From positions 1 to 61,435 of the forward strand of contig JAABQB010000013.1 in NCBI GenBank assembly GCA_011391695.1: DNA of 61,435 bases. The letters run 5' to 3'. This document shows positions 7,866 to 15,759 of this stretch, piece by piece; positions within the stretch are counted from its first letter, which is position 1; each line of letters opens with the position of its first letter. This DNA is from Desulfobacteraceae bacterium (GTDB lineage Bacteria; Desulfobacterota; Desulfobacteria; Desulfobacterales; RPRI01). The notes beneath the pieces were generated by a model that was given only the letters and a program-made list of their open reading frames with translations, did no database searches and was not told where the DNA came from. The translations under genes were made by a program, and so were the position numbers.

Positions 7866-8135
7866 TCAAAAACCACTTCCATCTGGAACACCGTCACCAG
7901 CGTTTGGTGCTGGTCCAATTCCTTGGCACAATTCCGGAAATACAACACACAGCATATTGTCCGAGTCATCCCATTCACTTCCTTCAGATACGCCATCACC
8001 AGCGCTTGGTGCTGGCCCAGGCGAGGTAGCGACGGTGGTTACAGAGGAAGGGACAGATACGGCACTACTCTTAGCATAGGCTAACGGTGCGAATAAAAAC
8101 AAAACTGCGATGACGACTAACACTATCCTTTTCAT
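7866..8135 (-). CDS. Small secreted protein with two copies of a GPAPxAGDGV repeat
   Basis: An 89-residue product. ATG 8135 is chosen because AAGGAG lies a few bases upstream and because it starts a classical signal peptide (MKRIVLVVIAVLFLFAPLAYA). The mature part is acidic and Ser/Pro/Gly-rich, with two near copies of a 14-residue unit (GPAPSAGDGVSEGSEW and GPAPNAGDGVPDGSGF) flanking a segment with two cysteines (MLCVVFPELC). The frame remains open far upstream of the start, which is probably fortuitous. No family recognised; presumably exported to the periplasm or medium. Confidence 0.6.
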   Translation of the reverse strand: MKRIVLVVIAVLFLFAPLAYAKSSAVSVPSSVTTVATSPGPAPSAGDGVSEGSEWDDSDNMLCVVFPELCQGIGPAPNAGDGVPDGSGF

Positions 8136-8280
8136 AGTTGATCTCCTTGGTTTCATTTTCAAAATCATCGTATAAAAAATACCCTTACCTGATACCATAT
8201 CAATCCAAATCTCGGACCTCCTTTCAATAATCTCTGGATAGAAAGAAATGTGCTGCACGTCAATACAAATGTAGTCTGTA

Positions 8281-8478
8281 CTAGTCCGGCCGGAAGCAGC
8301 TTCGCCCATATCTGATGAATTCAAATTATCTTGCAGAGATATGCCTTGGCAGCAAATTATAGGAATGCGCAACAGGATTGTACATGCGTATTTCGATATT
8401 GATTTCGAACTTGTTGAAAGCACCGTTAAATACGATCTGCCTCCCTTAATCGAGAGGTTGAAAAAATCATTTCGGAAG
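8281..8478 (+). pseudogene. 3' remnant of a HepT-like (DUF86) HEPN toxin gene
   Basis: The frame through 8293-8469 reads EAASPISDEFKL, then DMPWQQIIGMRNRIVHAYFD, ending LPPLIERLKKSF. This is the C-terminal half of HepT-type HEPN ribonucleases, with the RxxxxH motif (RNRIVH) intact. The N-terminal half is missing, no start is apparent, and the frame runs without a stop into the end of the Smr gene. No MNT antitoxin gene is next to it. Likely a decayed toxin-antitoxin locus. Confidence 0.65.
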
Positions 8479-8751
8479 AGAAATAGATTTTTTCAGCTCT
8501 ACTATGGTTGCACCCCATCCTCCTGCTTCCATCGGAGCATCTTTGAATGATTCGACAAGGGGGCTTATCTTTAAAAATTCCACGACTCCTTTTTTAAGAA
8601 TTCCTCGGCCTTTTCCATGTATTACACGCACTGTGAAAATGCCTTTTTTTATGCATTCGGAGAAATATTCGGAAAGAAGATCGGAAACCTCTTCCGGCCT
8701 GAAGGTGTGCAGGTCTATAAAATCTTCAATGGGTATTTTAACAGGGTTCAT
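8467..8751 (-). CDS. Smr domain protein
   Basis: A 94-residue stand-alone Smr domain, the module at the C-terminus of MutS2 that binds or nicks DNA or RNA. The hallmarks are the DLHTFRPEEV segment (residues 13-22), VIHGKGRGILKKGV, and a C-terminal GGWGATIVEL. ATG 8751 (MNPVKIP) is chosen. A TTG at 8814 would add 21 residues encoded partly by a short repeat and is less likely. Function in the cell is uncertain; single-domain Smr proteins are common in this phylum. Confidence 0.82.
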   Translation of the reverse strand: MNPVKIPIEDFIDLHTFRPEEVSDLLSEYFSECIKKGIFTVRVIHGKGRGILKKGVVEFLKISPLVESFKDAPMEAGGWGATIVELKKSISLPK

Positions 8752-8790
8752 ATTAAATTTCGTTAATGGTTCCCCATTATATGAAATTAA

Positions 8791-8826
8791 GGGGTCAAGG
8801 ATTCCAGGGGTCAAGGGTTCAAGTGG
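8791..8826. repeat. Short direct repeat of GGGGTCAAGG units
   Basis: Two to three near copies of a GGGGTCAAGG(A/G)TTC unit lie between the Smr and DUF1848 genes and include the stop of the latter. It is a short simple repeat with no assigned role. Confidence 0.5.
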
Positions 8827-9709
8827 TCACAGGAAGAAGTGACTGCGAATCCGGGTCATGTTTCTTATGATTTATTTTTGCCTTTTCAAAACTGGTTGCC
8901 GCATAACAATACCGGCATCCGTAAATGCACGAGTCATACATTCCCATATCTTTGCTTGAAACGCAATTGCAACTTTTTCTCTGGGAAGGGTCTTTTTTTA
9001 AATCAAGGTTTTTCCCGAAAATCTTTGAAATGTAGATATCATCTATGCATTTTCCGGCAGGAACACCGAAGCCGGTCAGGTCTTTTTTTGAAGCGCAGCT
9101 TTTTATCTCAATTGCGTTATTTTCTGCAATTTTGACCAGAGAGCTTAAAAGGTCGGGCAAATTCGAATCATTCAATTCGTAAAGAACAAAACCGGTATCA
9201 TTCAGCCTTTTTAATCTTCCTTCTATCTTTCTGTAAATATCGACGAAACTTATTATGCACCGGAAAGTATGACCGCGCAACCTGTCTGCAATAAACTCAA
9301 ATCGCTGTTTGTGAAATTCTATATCTGTAACATTGCTTAATACTATCGGATCATATCGCCAGATTACCTTTTCAGGGCCAATAAGATCGGATAATTTCCG
9401 GAATGTGTCGAGTGATATTTCAGGAGAAGGTGCTTTTGGATCAAGAATCCGGGGATTATCCATGAGGGTATACAAAAAATAATAGCTGTAACCCCGTGCA
9501 TCAAGTTCTTTTAAATGCGGAATAAGAGGTTTGGGATTGCGGGTCCAGAACACAAAAAGGTCAACGTTTTCTGGCTTAAGAGAAATATTTGAAATCTGGT
9601 TCGGGTTGAATGGATTTGGAACTGTGCAGAACCCCGCCCGGATCCTGCTCATAAACCAATCGGTATAAAATGCCGGGATATCGGTCCTGCGGCTTGCGCT
9701 TATAATCAA
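8819..9709 (-). CDS. DUF1848 family protein with C-terminal cysteine cluster
   Basis: A 296-residue protein beginning MIISASRRTDIPAFYTDWF, the characteristic start of DUF1848. It contains FVFWTRNPKP and a C-terminal cysteine group (CNC...CIYGCRYCYA) that resembles an iron-sulfur or radical-SAM-type cluster site. The start is TTG 9709, with GAAGGT seven bases upstream; no ATG fits the family's N-terminus. Biochemical function is not known. It lies 56 bases downstream of a metallophosphoesterase gene and may share its transcript. Confidence 0.85.
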   Translation of the reverse strand: MIISASRRTDIPAFYTDWFMSRIRAGFCTVPNPFNPNQISNISLKPENVDLFVFWTRNPKPLIPHLKELDARGYSYYFLYTLMDNPRILDPKAPSPEISLDTFRKLSDLIGPEKVIWRYDPIVLSNVTDIEFHKQRFEFIADRLRGHTFRCIISFVDIYRKIEGRLKRLNDTGFVLYELNDSNLPDLLSSLVKIAENNAIEIKSCASKKDLTGFGVPAGKCIDDIYISKIFGKNLDLKKDPSQRKSCNCVSSKDMGMYDSCIYGCRYCYAATSFEKAKINHKKHDPDSQSLLPVTT

Positions 9710-9765
9710 TTTGATACCTTCTCAAAAAGTAAAAATGATTTGATGGGCTTATAAAATCCGTCAAT

Positions 9766-10404
9766 TCACACCATTTCAACTACGGGCGGTCTGTCAATAT
9801 TGAGCTCAAGCAGAGCTCCTTTCCCTTTCATTCCTATACTGCAGTTTACCACAAGTGTCTTTCCTAAAAAGGCGCTTCCCGGCATTTCATGGATATGACC
9901 GCAAATGAGCAGTTGCGGCTGGCGCCTTGTAACTATTTCCCGAAGGCTTTTGCATCCTGCATGAAACTTGCCGAGAACCTTATCAAGTGTTCCAAAAGGA
10001 GGTGGATGAGCAATAAGAATCGTATCTTTTCTCACCAGCGGTTCAAGTTTTTCGGTTGTCTGCTTTTCACGAAATTGAATACGGGATGAAAACGGCACCG
10101 GGATTGTTCCGCTGACGCCTGTGAAAGAGAATCCGTTAATAACAATTTCTGAAAAGTGCAAAAATGAAATATTTGAGGAAACAGGGGAAAAATTCGCAAT
10201 TTTTTTTGAATCTGTATTTCCGCGAACCACAAGAACCGGCAAATGAGTATTGCTGAAATAAGACATGGTATTTGAAGTGTTAAACAATGAATTTACGTCA
10301 CCTGCAAAAACAAGCACATCAGGTTTTAAATTTGAAACAGTGTCAAGTATCGAAGACACCCTGTTTTTACGGCCATGAATATCGGCTACAGCGTAAATCC
10401 GCAT
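9766..10404 (-). CDS. Calcineurin-like metallophosphoesterase
   Basis: A 212-residue single-domain phosphoesterase. All family motifs are visible in order: DIHG (D8, H10), AGDVN, RGNTD, the AHPPP histidine and GHIHE. Such enzymes hydrolyse phosphomonoesters or diesters with two metal ions; the substrate cannot be told. It is the first gene leftward from the divergent promoter at 10479-10520 and is thus a possible target of the TetR-type operator there. Confidence 0.9.
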   Translation of the reverse strand: MRIYAVADIHGRKNRVSSILDTVSNLKPDVLVFAGDVNSLFNTSNTMSYFSNTHLPVLVVRGNTDSKKIANFSPVSSNISFLHFSEIVINGFSFTGVSGTIPVPFSSRIQFREKQTTEKLEPLVRKDTILIAHPPPFGTLDKVLGKFHAGCKSLREIVTRRQPQLLICGHIHEMPGSAFLGKTLVVNCSIGMKGKGALLELNIDRPPVVEMV

Positions 10405-10478
10405 AGTATTCTCCAGGCATTATATTGTTTAATCACACCATATATCATGTGTTAGAAGATACGAAACTAAAGGAAAGG

Positions 10479-10520
10479 TTGTCAAGCTAAAGCGAACGCT
10501 TGATCGTTTTAGCTTGACAA
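10479..10520. promoter_or_regulatory. Candidate TetR operator inside a bidirectional promoter
   Basis: A 42-base imperfect palindrome: outer arms TTGTCAAGCTAAA and TTTAGCTTGACAA, inner core CGAACGCTTGATCG (10493-10506). The outer arms provide outward-facing TTGACA -35 boxes on both strands. A TATCTT -10 fits the leftward direction with an 18-base spacer. The core resembles the one at 16522-16560. It sits between the metallophosphoesterase and the acyl-CoA synthetase genes. Confidence 0.6.
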
Positions 10521-10522
10521 AG

Positions 10523-10543
10523 TTGACGGCTTCATAAAAAGTC
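10523..10543. repeat. Copy of the TTGACGGCTTC...AAAAAG dispersed repeat
   Basis: It matches the left end of the element at 2523-2678 with two changes. Only this end unit is present; no partner end is seen before the following gene. Confidence 0.5.
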
Positions 10544-10598
10544 CGGTTCTCAACACGAATCCGACTGAGGCGGAGATAAGTACTGAAAGGAAATATTG

Positions 10599-12680
10599 AT
10601 GGAATTTTTTTTCAAACCGAAGGGAATTGCACTGATTGGAGCAAGCTCCAATCAATATAAGGGTGGAAACTCCATACTGAAAAACCTGATAAAGGGATAC
10701 AAAGGAAAGATATATCCGGTCAACCCTGCTTACCCGGAAATAGAAGGCCTGAAATGTTATCGGTCGGTGACAGATGTGCCTGACCCCGTTGATCTTGCTA
10801 TTGTTTTTGTTCCGGCAAAACTTGTGCCGGGTGTAATACGGGAGTGTGTCCAAAGAAAGATTCCGGGAGTCATGATTGAATCCGGAGGTTTTGCTGAAGC
10901 AGGAGCAAGAGGACAATCAATCCAAAGCGAATTGAAGCAGATATGCGATGAGACAGGAATCCGGCTCTGGGGGCCAAACTGCATGGGGCTTGTCGATTTT
11001 ATTTCAAAGAGGGTTTTTTCTTTTGTCTCTCCTACGCTATGGGACTATGAATTTATTAAGGGGAATGTATCTCTTATTGTCCAGAGCGGGATGCTTTCAG
11101 CAGGTTTTATTATTGACACGATGTCTCATGGAGTCATGGGAATCAGCAAAGTCTGCTCGATAGGAAACAAGGTGGATGTTGATGAATGTGAGCTTCTGGA
11201 ATATCTGCTTGAAGATCCGGAAACCGCAGTTGTGGGATTATATCTGGAGTCTTTTGCAGACGGCCGCCGTTTTTTGGATATCTGTCGGCGGTCCAGGAAA
11301 CCGATCGTAGTTCTTAAAAGCGGAAAAAGCGCAAAAGGAGCAGCCGCAGCAATGAGCCATACGGCAAGCCTTGCCGGAAACAGCGCCGTAATCAGCGGCG
11401 CTCTTGCACAGGCCGGTGTTGTCGAGGCTGTTGATTTTAAACAGATGCTCGACCTGTGCAGATCTCTTGCGATGTATCCTGAAATACCACGCCAGATTAC
11501 GGGAGGTGTTGCGATTCTGACATACAGTGGCGGAGCAGGAATCGTCTCTTCAGATTTTATTGATAAAACCACTCTTTCTCTTGCCGAACTTTCACAGTCA
11601 ACAAAGGATGCGCTTGGAAAAATTTATCCTGAATGGATGCCGGTTGCAAATCCAATTGATCTCTGGCCTGCCGTTGAGAAGGGTGGTTCGGAAATGGCAT
11701 ATGGCGAAGCCATAAAGGCTGTTTGTGATGATCCGAATGTTGATACCATATTACTCCACTATTATGCGGGAGGATTTGCGCTCAACTTTGATATTTCCAA
11801 CCTCATTGAGATTACAAAAAAATCCAATAAACCGATGTTCTGCTGGCTCCTTGGAGAAGCTGAAAAGGCAAAGCAATTCCAGATGAAGACCCATGAGCTT
11901 GGAGTTCCTGTGTTCCGGGAACTATACAGGTCTGTTGAATGCATGGCTGCCGTGTTTGAGCGGGAAAAAGCCGAAAAAAGCAAAATCGTGAATGATAGAG
12001 CAGGCTCTGCAATTTCTGAAAAGTTCAAGGCGGAACTAAAGGGCAATACAGGCGCCCTCGATGAGCACATATCTAAAAAGATTCTTTCAGAATATTTGAT
12101 TCCTGTAGTTGATGAAAAAATCGCAGACTCTGTTGAAGATGCTCTTAATGCTGCCCGCTCATTCGGCTTTCCCGTTGTAATGAAAGGAATTCTCCCCGGA
12201 GAGATACACAAGACGGAATCGGGTCTTGTGCGGCTTGGTATCTCTTCCGAAGAACAGATAAAGAAGATCTTCGGCGAGTTGAATATGAAAATGGCCGGAA
12301 AAGGAAAAATTCTTGTTCAGAGGCAGTTAGAAGGCGGTCTTGAACTTATTGCCGGCATGGTCCGGGACCCGCAGTTCGGGCCCTGTGTAATGCTGGGCCT
12401 GGGCGGGATTTTTACCGAGATATTGAAAGATACCGTATTTGCAGTCGCGCCTGTAAGCCATGAAGAAGCGCTTTCGATGATAGGGCGGCTAAAATCGCAG
12501 AAACTCTTAAACGGGTTCCGTGGATATCCGCCGGTCGACAGGGAAATAATCTCGCAAATATTAGTTCGTCTCGGAGATCTCGGATGCGGCAATCCGAAGA
12601 TCAAAGAGATAGATGTCAATCCCCTGATCGCCGGGAAAAACAGTATTGTCGCCGTTGATGCGTCAGTTGTTCTGGAATAA
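10599..12680 (+). CDS. ADP-forming acyl-CoA synthetase (acetyl-CoA synthetase, fused alpha and beta subunits)
   Basis: A 693-residue NDP-forming acyl-CoA ligase converting a carboxylic acid, CoA and ATP to acyl-CoA, ADP and phosphate, or the reverse. An N-terminal CoA-binding Rossmann fold starts at GIALIGAS (9-16). A succinyl-CoA-ligase-like domain carries the phospho-accepting histidine in SHTASLAG (H254). An ATP-grasp domain fills about 470-690 (ending EIDVNPLIAG). ATG 10599 is preceded by GAAAGG at 10585-10590; a TTG one codon earlier is less likely. It lies alone downstream of the palindromic operator and upstream of the convergent kinase gene. In this setting it probably activates the fatty or hydroxy acid used by the neighbouring cluster; acetate is the default alternative. 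Confidence 0.9.
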   Translation: MEFFFKPKGIALIGASSNQYKGGNSILKNLIKGYKGKIYPVNPAYPEIEGLKCYRSVTDVPDPVDLAIVFVPAKLVPGVIRECVQRKIPGVMIESGGFAEAGARGQSIQSELKQICDETGIRLWGPNCMGLVDFISKRVFSFVSPTLWDYEFIKGNVSLIVQSGMLSAGFIIDTMSHGVMGISKVCSIGNKVDVDECELLEYLLEDPETAVVGLYLESFADGRRFLDICRRSRKPIVVLKSGKSAKGAAAAMSHTASLAGNSAVISGALAQAGVVEAVDFKQMLDLCRSLAMYPEIPRQITGGVAILTYSGGAGIVSSDFIDKTTLSLAELSQSTKDALGKIYPEWMPVANPIDLWPAVEKGGSEMAYGEAIKAVCDDPNVDTILLHYYAGGFALNFDISNLIEITKKSNKPMFCWLLGEAEKAKQFQMKTHELGVPVFRELYRSVECMAAVFEREKAEKSKIVNDRAGSAISEKFKAELKGNTGALDEHISKKILSEYLIPVVDEKIADSVEDALNAARSFGFPVVMKGILPGEIHKTESGLVRLGISSEEQIKKIFGELNMKMAGKGKILVQRQLEGGLELIAGMVRDPQFGPCVMLGLGGIFTEILKDTVFAVAPVSHEEALSMIGRLKSQKLLNGFRGYPPVDREIISQILVRLGDLGCGNPKIKEIDVNPLIAGKNSIVAVDASVVLE

Positions 12681-12710
12681 AAAGCGGCAGAGATGTCGAT
12701 GATTTGCCGG

Positions 12711-13772
12711 TTATTGACTGTCGACAATTCGGCGTGCGGCGTTCTCCAATACATGCACGCCGATTATCATGGGTTTAAACCGTTCATCTTTTGTCTGACC
12801 GTGATAATACCGGTAGTAAATCTGCTGGGCTATGGCGGCAAGGCGGAACAGGCCGAAGCAGTAATAAAAATCAAAATTATCTATTTTGCGGCCTGATAGT
12901 TCGGAATAAAGCTTTACAAGCTCTTCTCTTGTCGGAGCTCCTTCGGCGTTTGTCGGCATCATCCGGATGGCCAGCATATCCGGATGGTCGTTTTTCTGTA
13001 TCCAGTACGCAAGAGAACTCCCGAGATCCATTAAAGGGTCTCCAATTGTAGCCATCTCCCAGTCGAGCACTCCTACGATGTTCAGAGGGTTTGATTCATC
13101 GAGCACTATGTTATCGAGTTTAAAGTCGTTATGGATGATCCCGGGTTTTTTTGTGTCGGCCGGCATGTGTTCTGTAAGCCAGGCCATAACTTTTTCAGCG
13201 TCCGGGGCGTCAGGCGTTTTTGCCGCCCTGTAACGTTCACACCAGCCTGTTACCTGCCGTTTTACGTAACCATCAGGCTTTCCGAGATTCCCGAGACCTA
13301 TGCTGTTATAATCTATAGTGTGGAGTTTATACTGTATATTCAAAACATTCTGATAAAGTTCCTTTACCTGAGATGGCGGAAGAACAAGATTTGCCGGAAA
13401 ATCACGGCGCAGAATAATACCTCTTATTCGCTGCATTATATAAAAAGGGGAACCCATTATTGTTTCATCTTCAGAATATATAAAAGATTCGGGACAATAC
13501 CGGTATACCGGCCTGAGGGCCTTTAAAATTCTGTATTCCCTGCTCATGTCGTGCGCCGATTTGGCCTTTTTCCCGAAAGGAGGGCGTCTTAAGACAAATT
13601 CTCTGTCTCCAACAGAAAGAAGATAGGTTAGATTGGAGTGTCCTTTCGGAAACTGATTTATTTCCAGCGAACCTTTTAAACCTGGAATTGAGTCTTTTAA
13701 AAATTTTTCGACCCGTGCTTTATTGAGCTCTTCGCCCTTTCTGATGGTTGTTGCGTCGTCAATGTAATCCAT
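12711..13772 (-). CDS. APH-family kinase, ACAD10/11 kinase-domain type
   Basis: A 353-residue aminoglycoside-phosphotransferase-fold kinase. The nucleotide-binding loop is FPKGHSNLTYLL (about 41-52), then FVLRRPPFGK with the ATP-site lysine region. The catalytic loop is HNDFKLDN (214-221, D216 catalytic) and the metal-binding aspartate is in DWEMATIGDP (D237). Sequence style, notably RRPPFGK...SAH...REY and DWE..T.GDP, matches the kinase half of mammalian ACAD10/11 and LvaA of levulinate degraders, which phosphorylate 4-hydroxyacyl-CoA. ATG 13772 overlaps the tetR stop by 14 bases, suggesting translational coupling. It is the last gene of the PGM-ACAD-tetR-kinase operon. It is not an antibiotic-resistance gene. 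Confidence 0.85.
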   Translation of the reverse strand: MDYIDDATTIRKGEELNKARVEKFLKDSIPGLKGSLEINQFPKGHSNLTYLLSVGDREFVLRRPPFGKKAKSAHDMSREYRILKALRPVYRYCPESFIYSEDETIMGSPFYIMQRIRGIILRRDFPANLVLPPSQVKELYQNVLNIQYKLHTIDYNSIGLGNLGKPDGYVKRQVTGWCERYRAAKTPDAPDAEKVMAWLTEHMPADTKKPGIIHNDFKLDNIVLDESNPLNIVGVLDWEMATIGDPLMDLGSSLAYWIQKNDHPDMLAIRMMPTNAEGAPTREELVKLYSELSGRKIDNFDFYYCFGLFRLAAIAQQIYYRYYHGQTKDERFKPMIIGVHVLENAARRIVDSQ

Positions 13773-14487
13773 TGCCACCCCGTGTTTTATACATTTTTTT
13801 ATGTTCAGGTGAAAGACAGAAGGTTTCAACTATGCTTATCAGATATTTAGCATACTGCTCGACGGAAATATTTCTTTTGGCGTATTTCCAGCGCTTCAGA
13901 TACCAGTCCTGCAGCATCGCCTTGATTATGCTTGCGGTGAGTTTATGGTTTCTGTGGATAAAAACTTTCGATTTTTCTCCATCATTCAATATTTGCTCAA
14001 ATATCTTTTCCGTATAAAGTTCGCTTTCAATTGCTTTTGCCTGTTCGGGGCCGGAAATATTTTTGGTTTCCATATATGAAAAATAGAACCACGGCTGCAT
14101 AGCTTCGCTCAGATACAGGTGTACCCTTATCGCGGTGTGAAGTTTATCTGCAATTCCGGTTTCACGGTTGATATGCTCTTCCAGAATCTTTTTCGTAAAA
14201 GAGCGTCTCTGGCTCTGAAGCATTTTAAGCAGATCCTCCTTGCAGGCGAAATAGGAATAGAGAGCTCCCATGCTTAAGCCAGCTTCACCGCTTAAATCAC
14301 GCATGGTCATCGCCTGAAAACCTTTTTTATTGCTGATTTTAAGGGTCGCATCGAATATTTTATCGAGATTTTTTACAACAGTGCCTTCCTTTTTGATCCT
14401 TATATTTTTGCGGTTTTCAAGAAGGTCTTCATTGCAAAAATCTTTTGCGTAATTTGATATTGTTTTTTTAAATGCAGTATAATTCAT
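13759..14487 (-). CDS. TetR family transcriptional regulator
   Basis: A 242-residue repressor-type protein. The N-terminal DNA-binding region spans about residues 43-90, with the helix-turn-helix at TMRDLSGEAGLSMGALYSYF (61-80). The C-terminal helical domain would bind an effector, by context an acyl-CoA. An unusually long N-terminal extension of about 40 residues precedes the DNA-binding domain. The gene sits inside the acyl-CoA operon, 24 bases after the dehydrogenase gene and overlapping the kinase gene. It is the natural candidate to bind the two related palindromes at 10479-10520 and 16522-16560, the second being its own operon's promoter (autoregulation). Confidence 0.9.
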   Translation of the reverse strand: MNYTAFKKTISNYAKDFCNEDLLENRKNIRIKKEGTVVKNLDKIFDATLKISNKKGFQAMTMRDLSGEAGLSMGALYSYFACKEDLLKMLQSQRRSFTKKILEEHINRETGIADKLHTAIRVHLYLSEAMQPWFYFSYMETKNISGPEQAKAIESELYTEKIFEQILNDGEKSKVFIHRNHKLTASIIKAMLQDWYLKRWKYAKRNISVEQYAKYLISIVETFCLSPEHKKMYKTRGGNGLH

Positions 14488-14511
14488 GTGTAAGATATTT
14501 CCGGATTGACA

Positions 14512-15717
14512 CTATCTGATCCTTTTCCCCTCGTATCCCTTGAGTATCCGCTTTGCGACCGATATCTTGTGAACTTCATCCGCTCCGTCATAGATTCTTG
14601 CGGCTCTTTCATGGCGGTAGAAGAATGAAATAATGGTGTCATCCGTCATGCCCAGACCTCCGTGAACCTGAAGCGCCCTGTCTATAACTTTTTGCATGAC
14701 TCCGGCGACCATGAATTTGATGAGTGAAATTTCCTTTCTGGCCTCGCTTGCCCCGACCTTCTCGATCATCCATGCGGCATGAAGAACCATCAGGCGGGCA
14801 GAATGTATTTCTGCCGCAGATTCCGCAATCCACGACTGAATAATCTGTTTTGTGGCAAGAGTTTTCCCTTCAGATATTATCCTGTTCAAAGCCCGGGAAC
14901 ACATAAGGTCAAAAACCCTGTTGCAGATCCCGATCCAGCGCATGCAGTGATGTATTCGTCCGGGGCCGAGCCTTTCCTGGGCTATGACGAATCCGTGTCC
15001 TTCAGTGCCCAGAAGGTTTGCCTGCGGGACGCGGCAGGACTGATATAATATTTCACCATGACTGAAATAGCCTTCACCTGCATGCCCCATTACGGAAATA
15101 TTTCGGACAAGATTGAAACCGGGCGTACTCGTTGGAACGATAATCATGCTCGCGCGCAGATAAGGCGGAGCTTCAGGGTTGGTTACTGCCATAACGATTG
15201 CAAATTCGGCGCCGTCTGCGGAAGATGAATACCATTTCTGCCCGTTTATGACATAATCGTTTCCGTCTTTTATGGCGGTTGTCTCCAGCATGACAGGATT
15301 TGACCCCGGCATGTCAACCTCTGTCATTGAAAAACAGCTTCTGATTTTTCCTTCAACAAGCGGGCGCAGATATTTTTCTTTTTGTTCCGCTGTTCCGAAC
15401 ATGTTCAGGATCTCAATATTGCCCGCATCAGGAGCCTGGCACCCGAAGACGTAATGACCAAGAGGGGAGCGGCCGAGAGCTTCTGAAACAAGGGCGTGTT
15501 CAACAAGATCAAGCCCCATTCCGCCGTATTCTTTCGGATGGTTGGGGGCCCAGAGTTCCATCTTTTTTACCATCTCTCTTTTTCTTTCAATTTCGGAAAT
15601 CAGACTTTTTAAAGGTTTTGAAAGAAAATCCTGTTCCATCGGGATGAGTTCCTTATCAACAAATTCACCTATCATTCCGATAATTGTTTTCATTTTGTCG
15701 GATACTTCAAAGTCCAT
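14512..15717 (-). CDS. Acyl-CoA dehydrogenase, ACAD10/11-like
   Basis: A 401-residue flavoenzyme with the full acyl-CoA dehydrogenase fold: SCFSMTE (127-133) at the FAD site, KWYSSSADGA after it, and a C-terminal VHGGLGMTDD. Diagnostic of the ACAD10/11 group are FGCQAPDAGN (91-100) and GPGRIHHCMRWIG (251-263). The position of the usual catalytic glutamate (YEGT in MCAD) reads YDGADEVH, with aspartate 377, as in ACAD11. ATG 15717 is chosen because AAGGAG precedes it by seven bases; a frame opening at 15756 lacks one. With the kinase in the same operon it may process phosphorylated 4-hydroxyacyl-CoA rather than do simple beta-oxidation. Confidence 0.9.
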   Translation of the reverse strand: MDFEVSDKMKTIIGMIGEFVDKELIPMEQDFLSKPLKSLISEIERKREMVKKMELWAPNHPKEYGGMGLDLVEHALVSEALGRSPLGHYVFGCQAPDAGNIEILNMFGTAEQKEKYLRPLVEGKIRSCFSMTEVDMPGSNPVMLETTAIKDGNDYVINGQKWYSSSADGAEFAIVMAVTNPEAPPYLRASMIIVPTSTPGFNLVRNISVMGHAGEGYFSHGEILYQSCRVPQANLLGTEGHGFVIAQERLGPGRIHHCMRWIGICNRVFDLMCSRALNRIISEGKTLATKQIIQSWIAESAAEIHSARLMVLHAAWMIEKVGASEARKEISLIKFMVAGVMQKVIDRALQVHGGLGMTDDTIISFFYRHERAARIYDGADEVHKISVAKRILKGYEGKRIR

Positions 15718-15759
15718 AAAAAAACTCCTTTTATAATTATGGTAGCGTAATATCAATTG

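Noticed and set aside
7767-8084. 105-codon frame antisense to the small secreted protein
   Set aside because: The opposite strand has a signal peptide, ribosome-binding site and internal repeat; this frame has none.
12711-13772. Aminoglycoside resistance gene
   Set aside because: The fold is APH, but sequence and operon place it with the ACAD10/11 kinase group.
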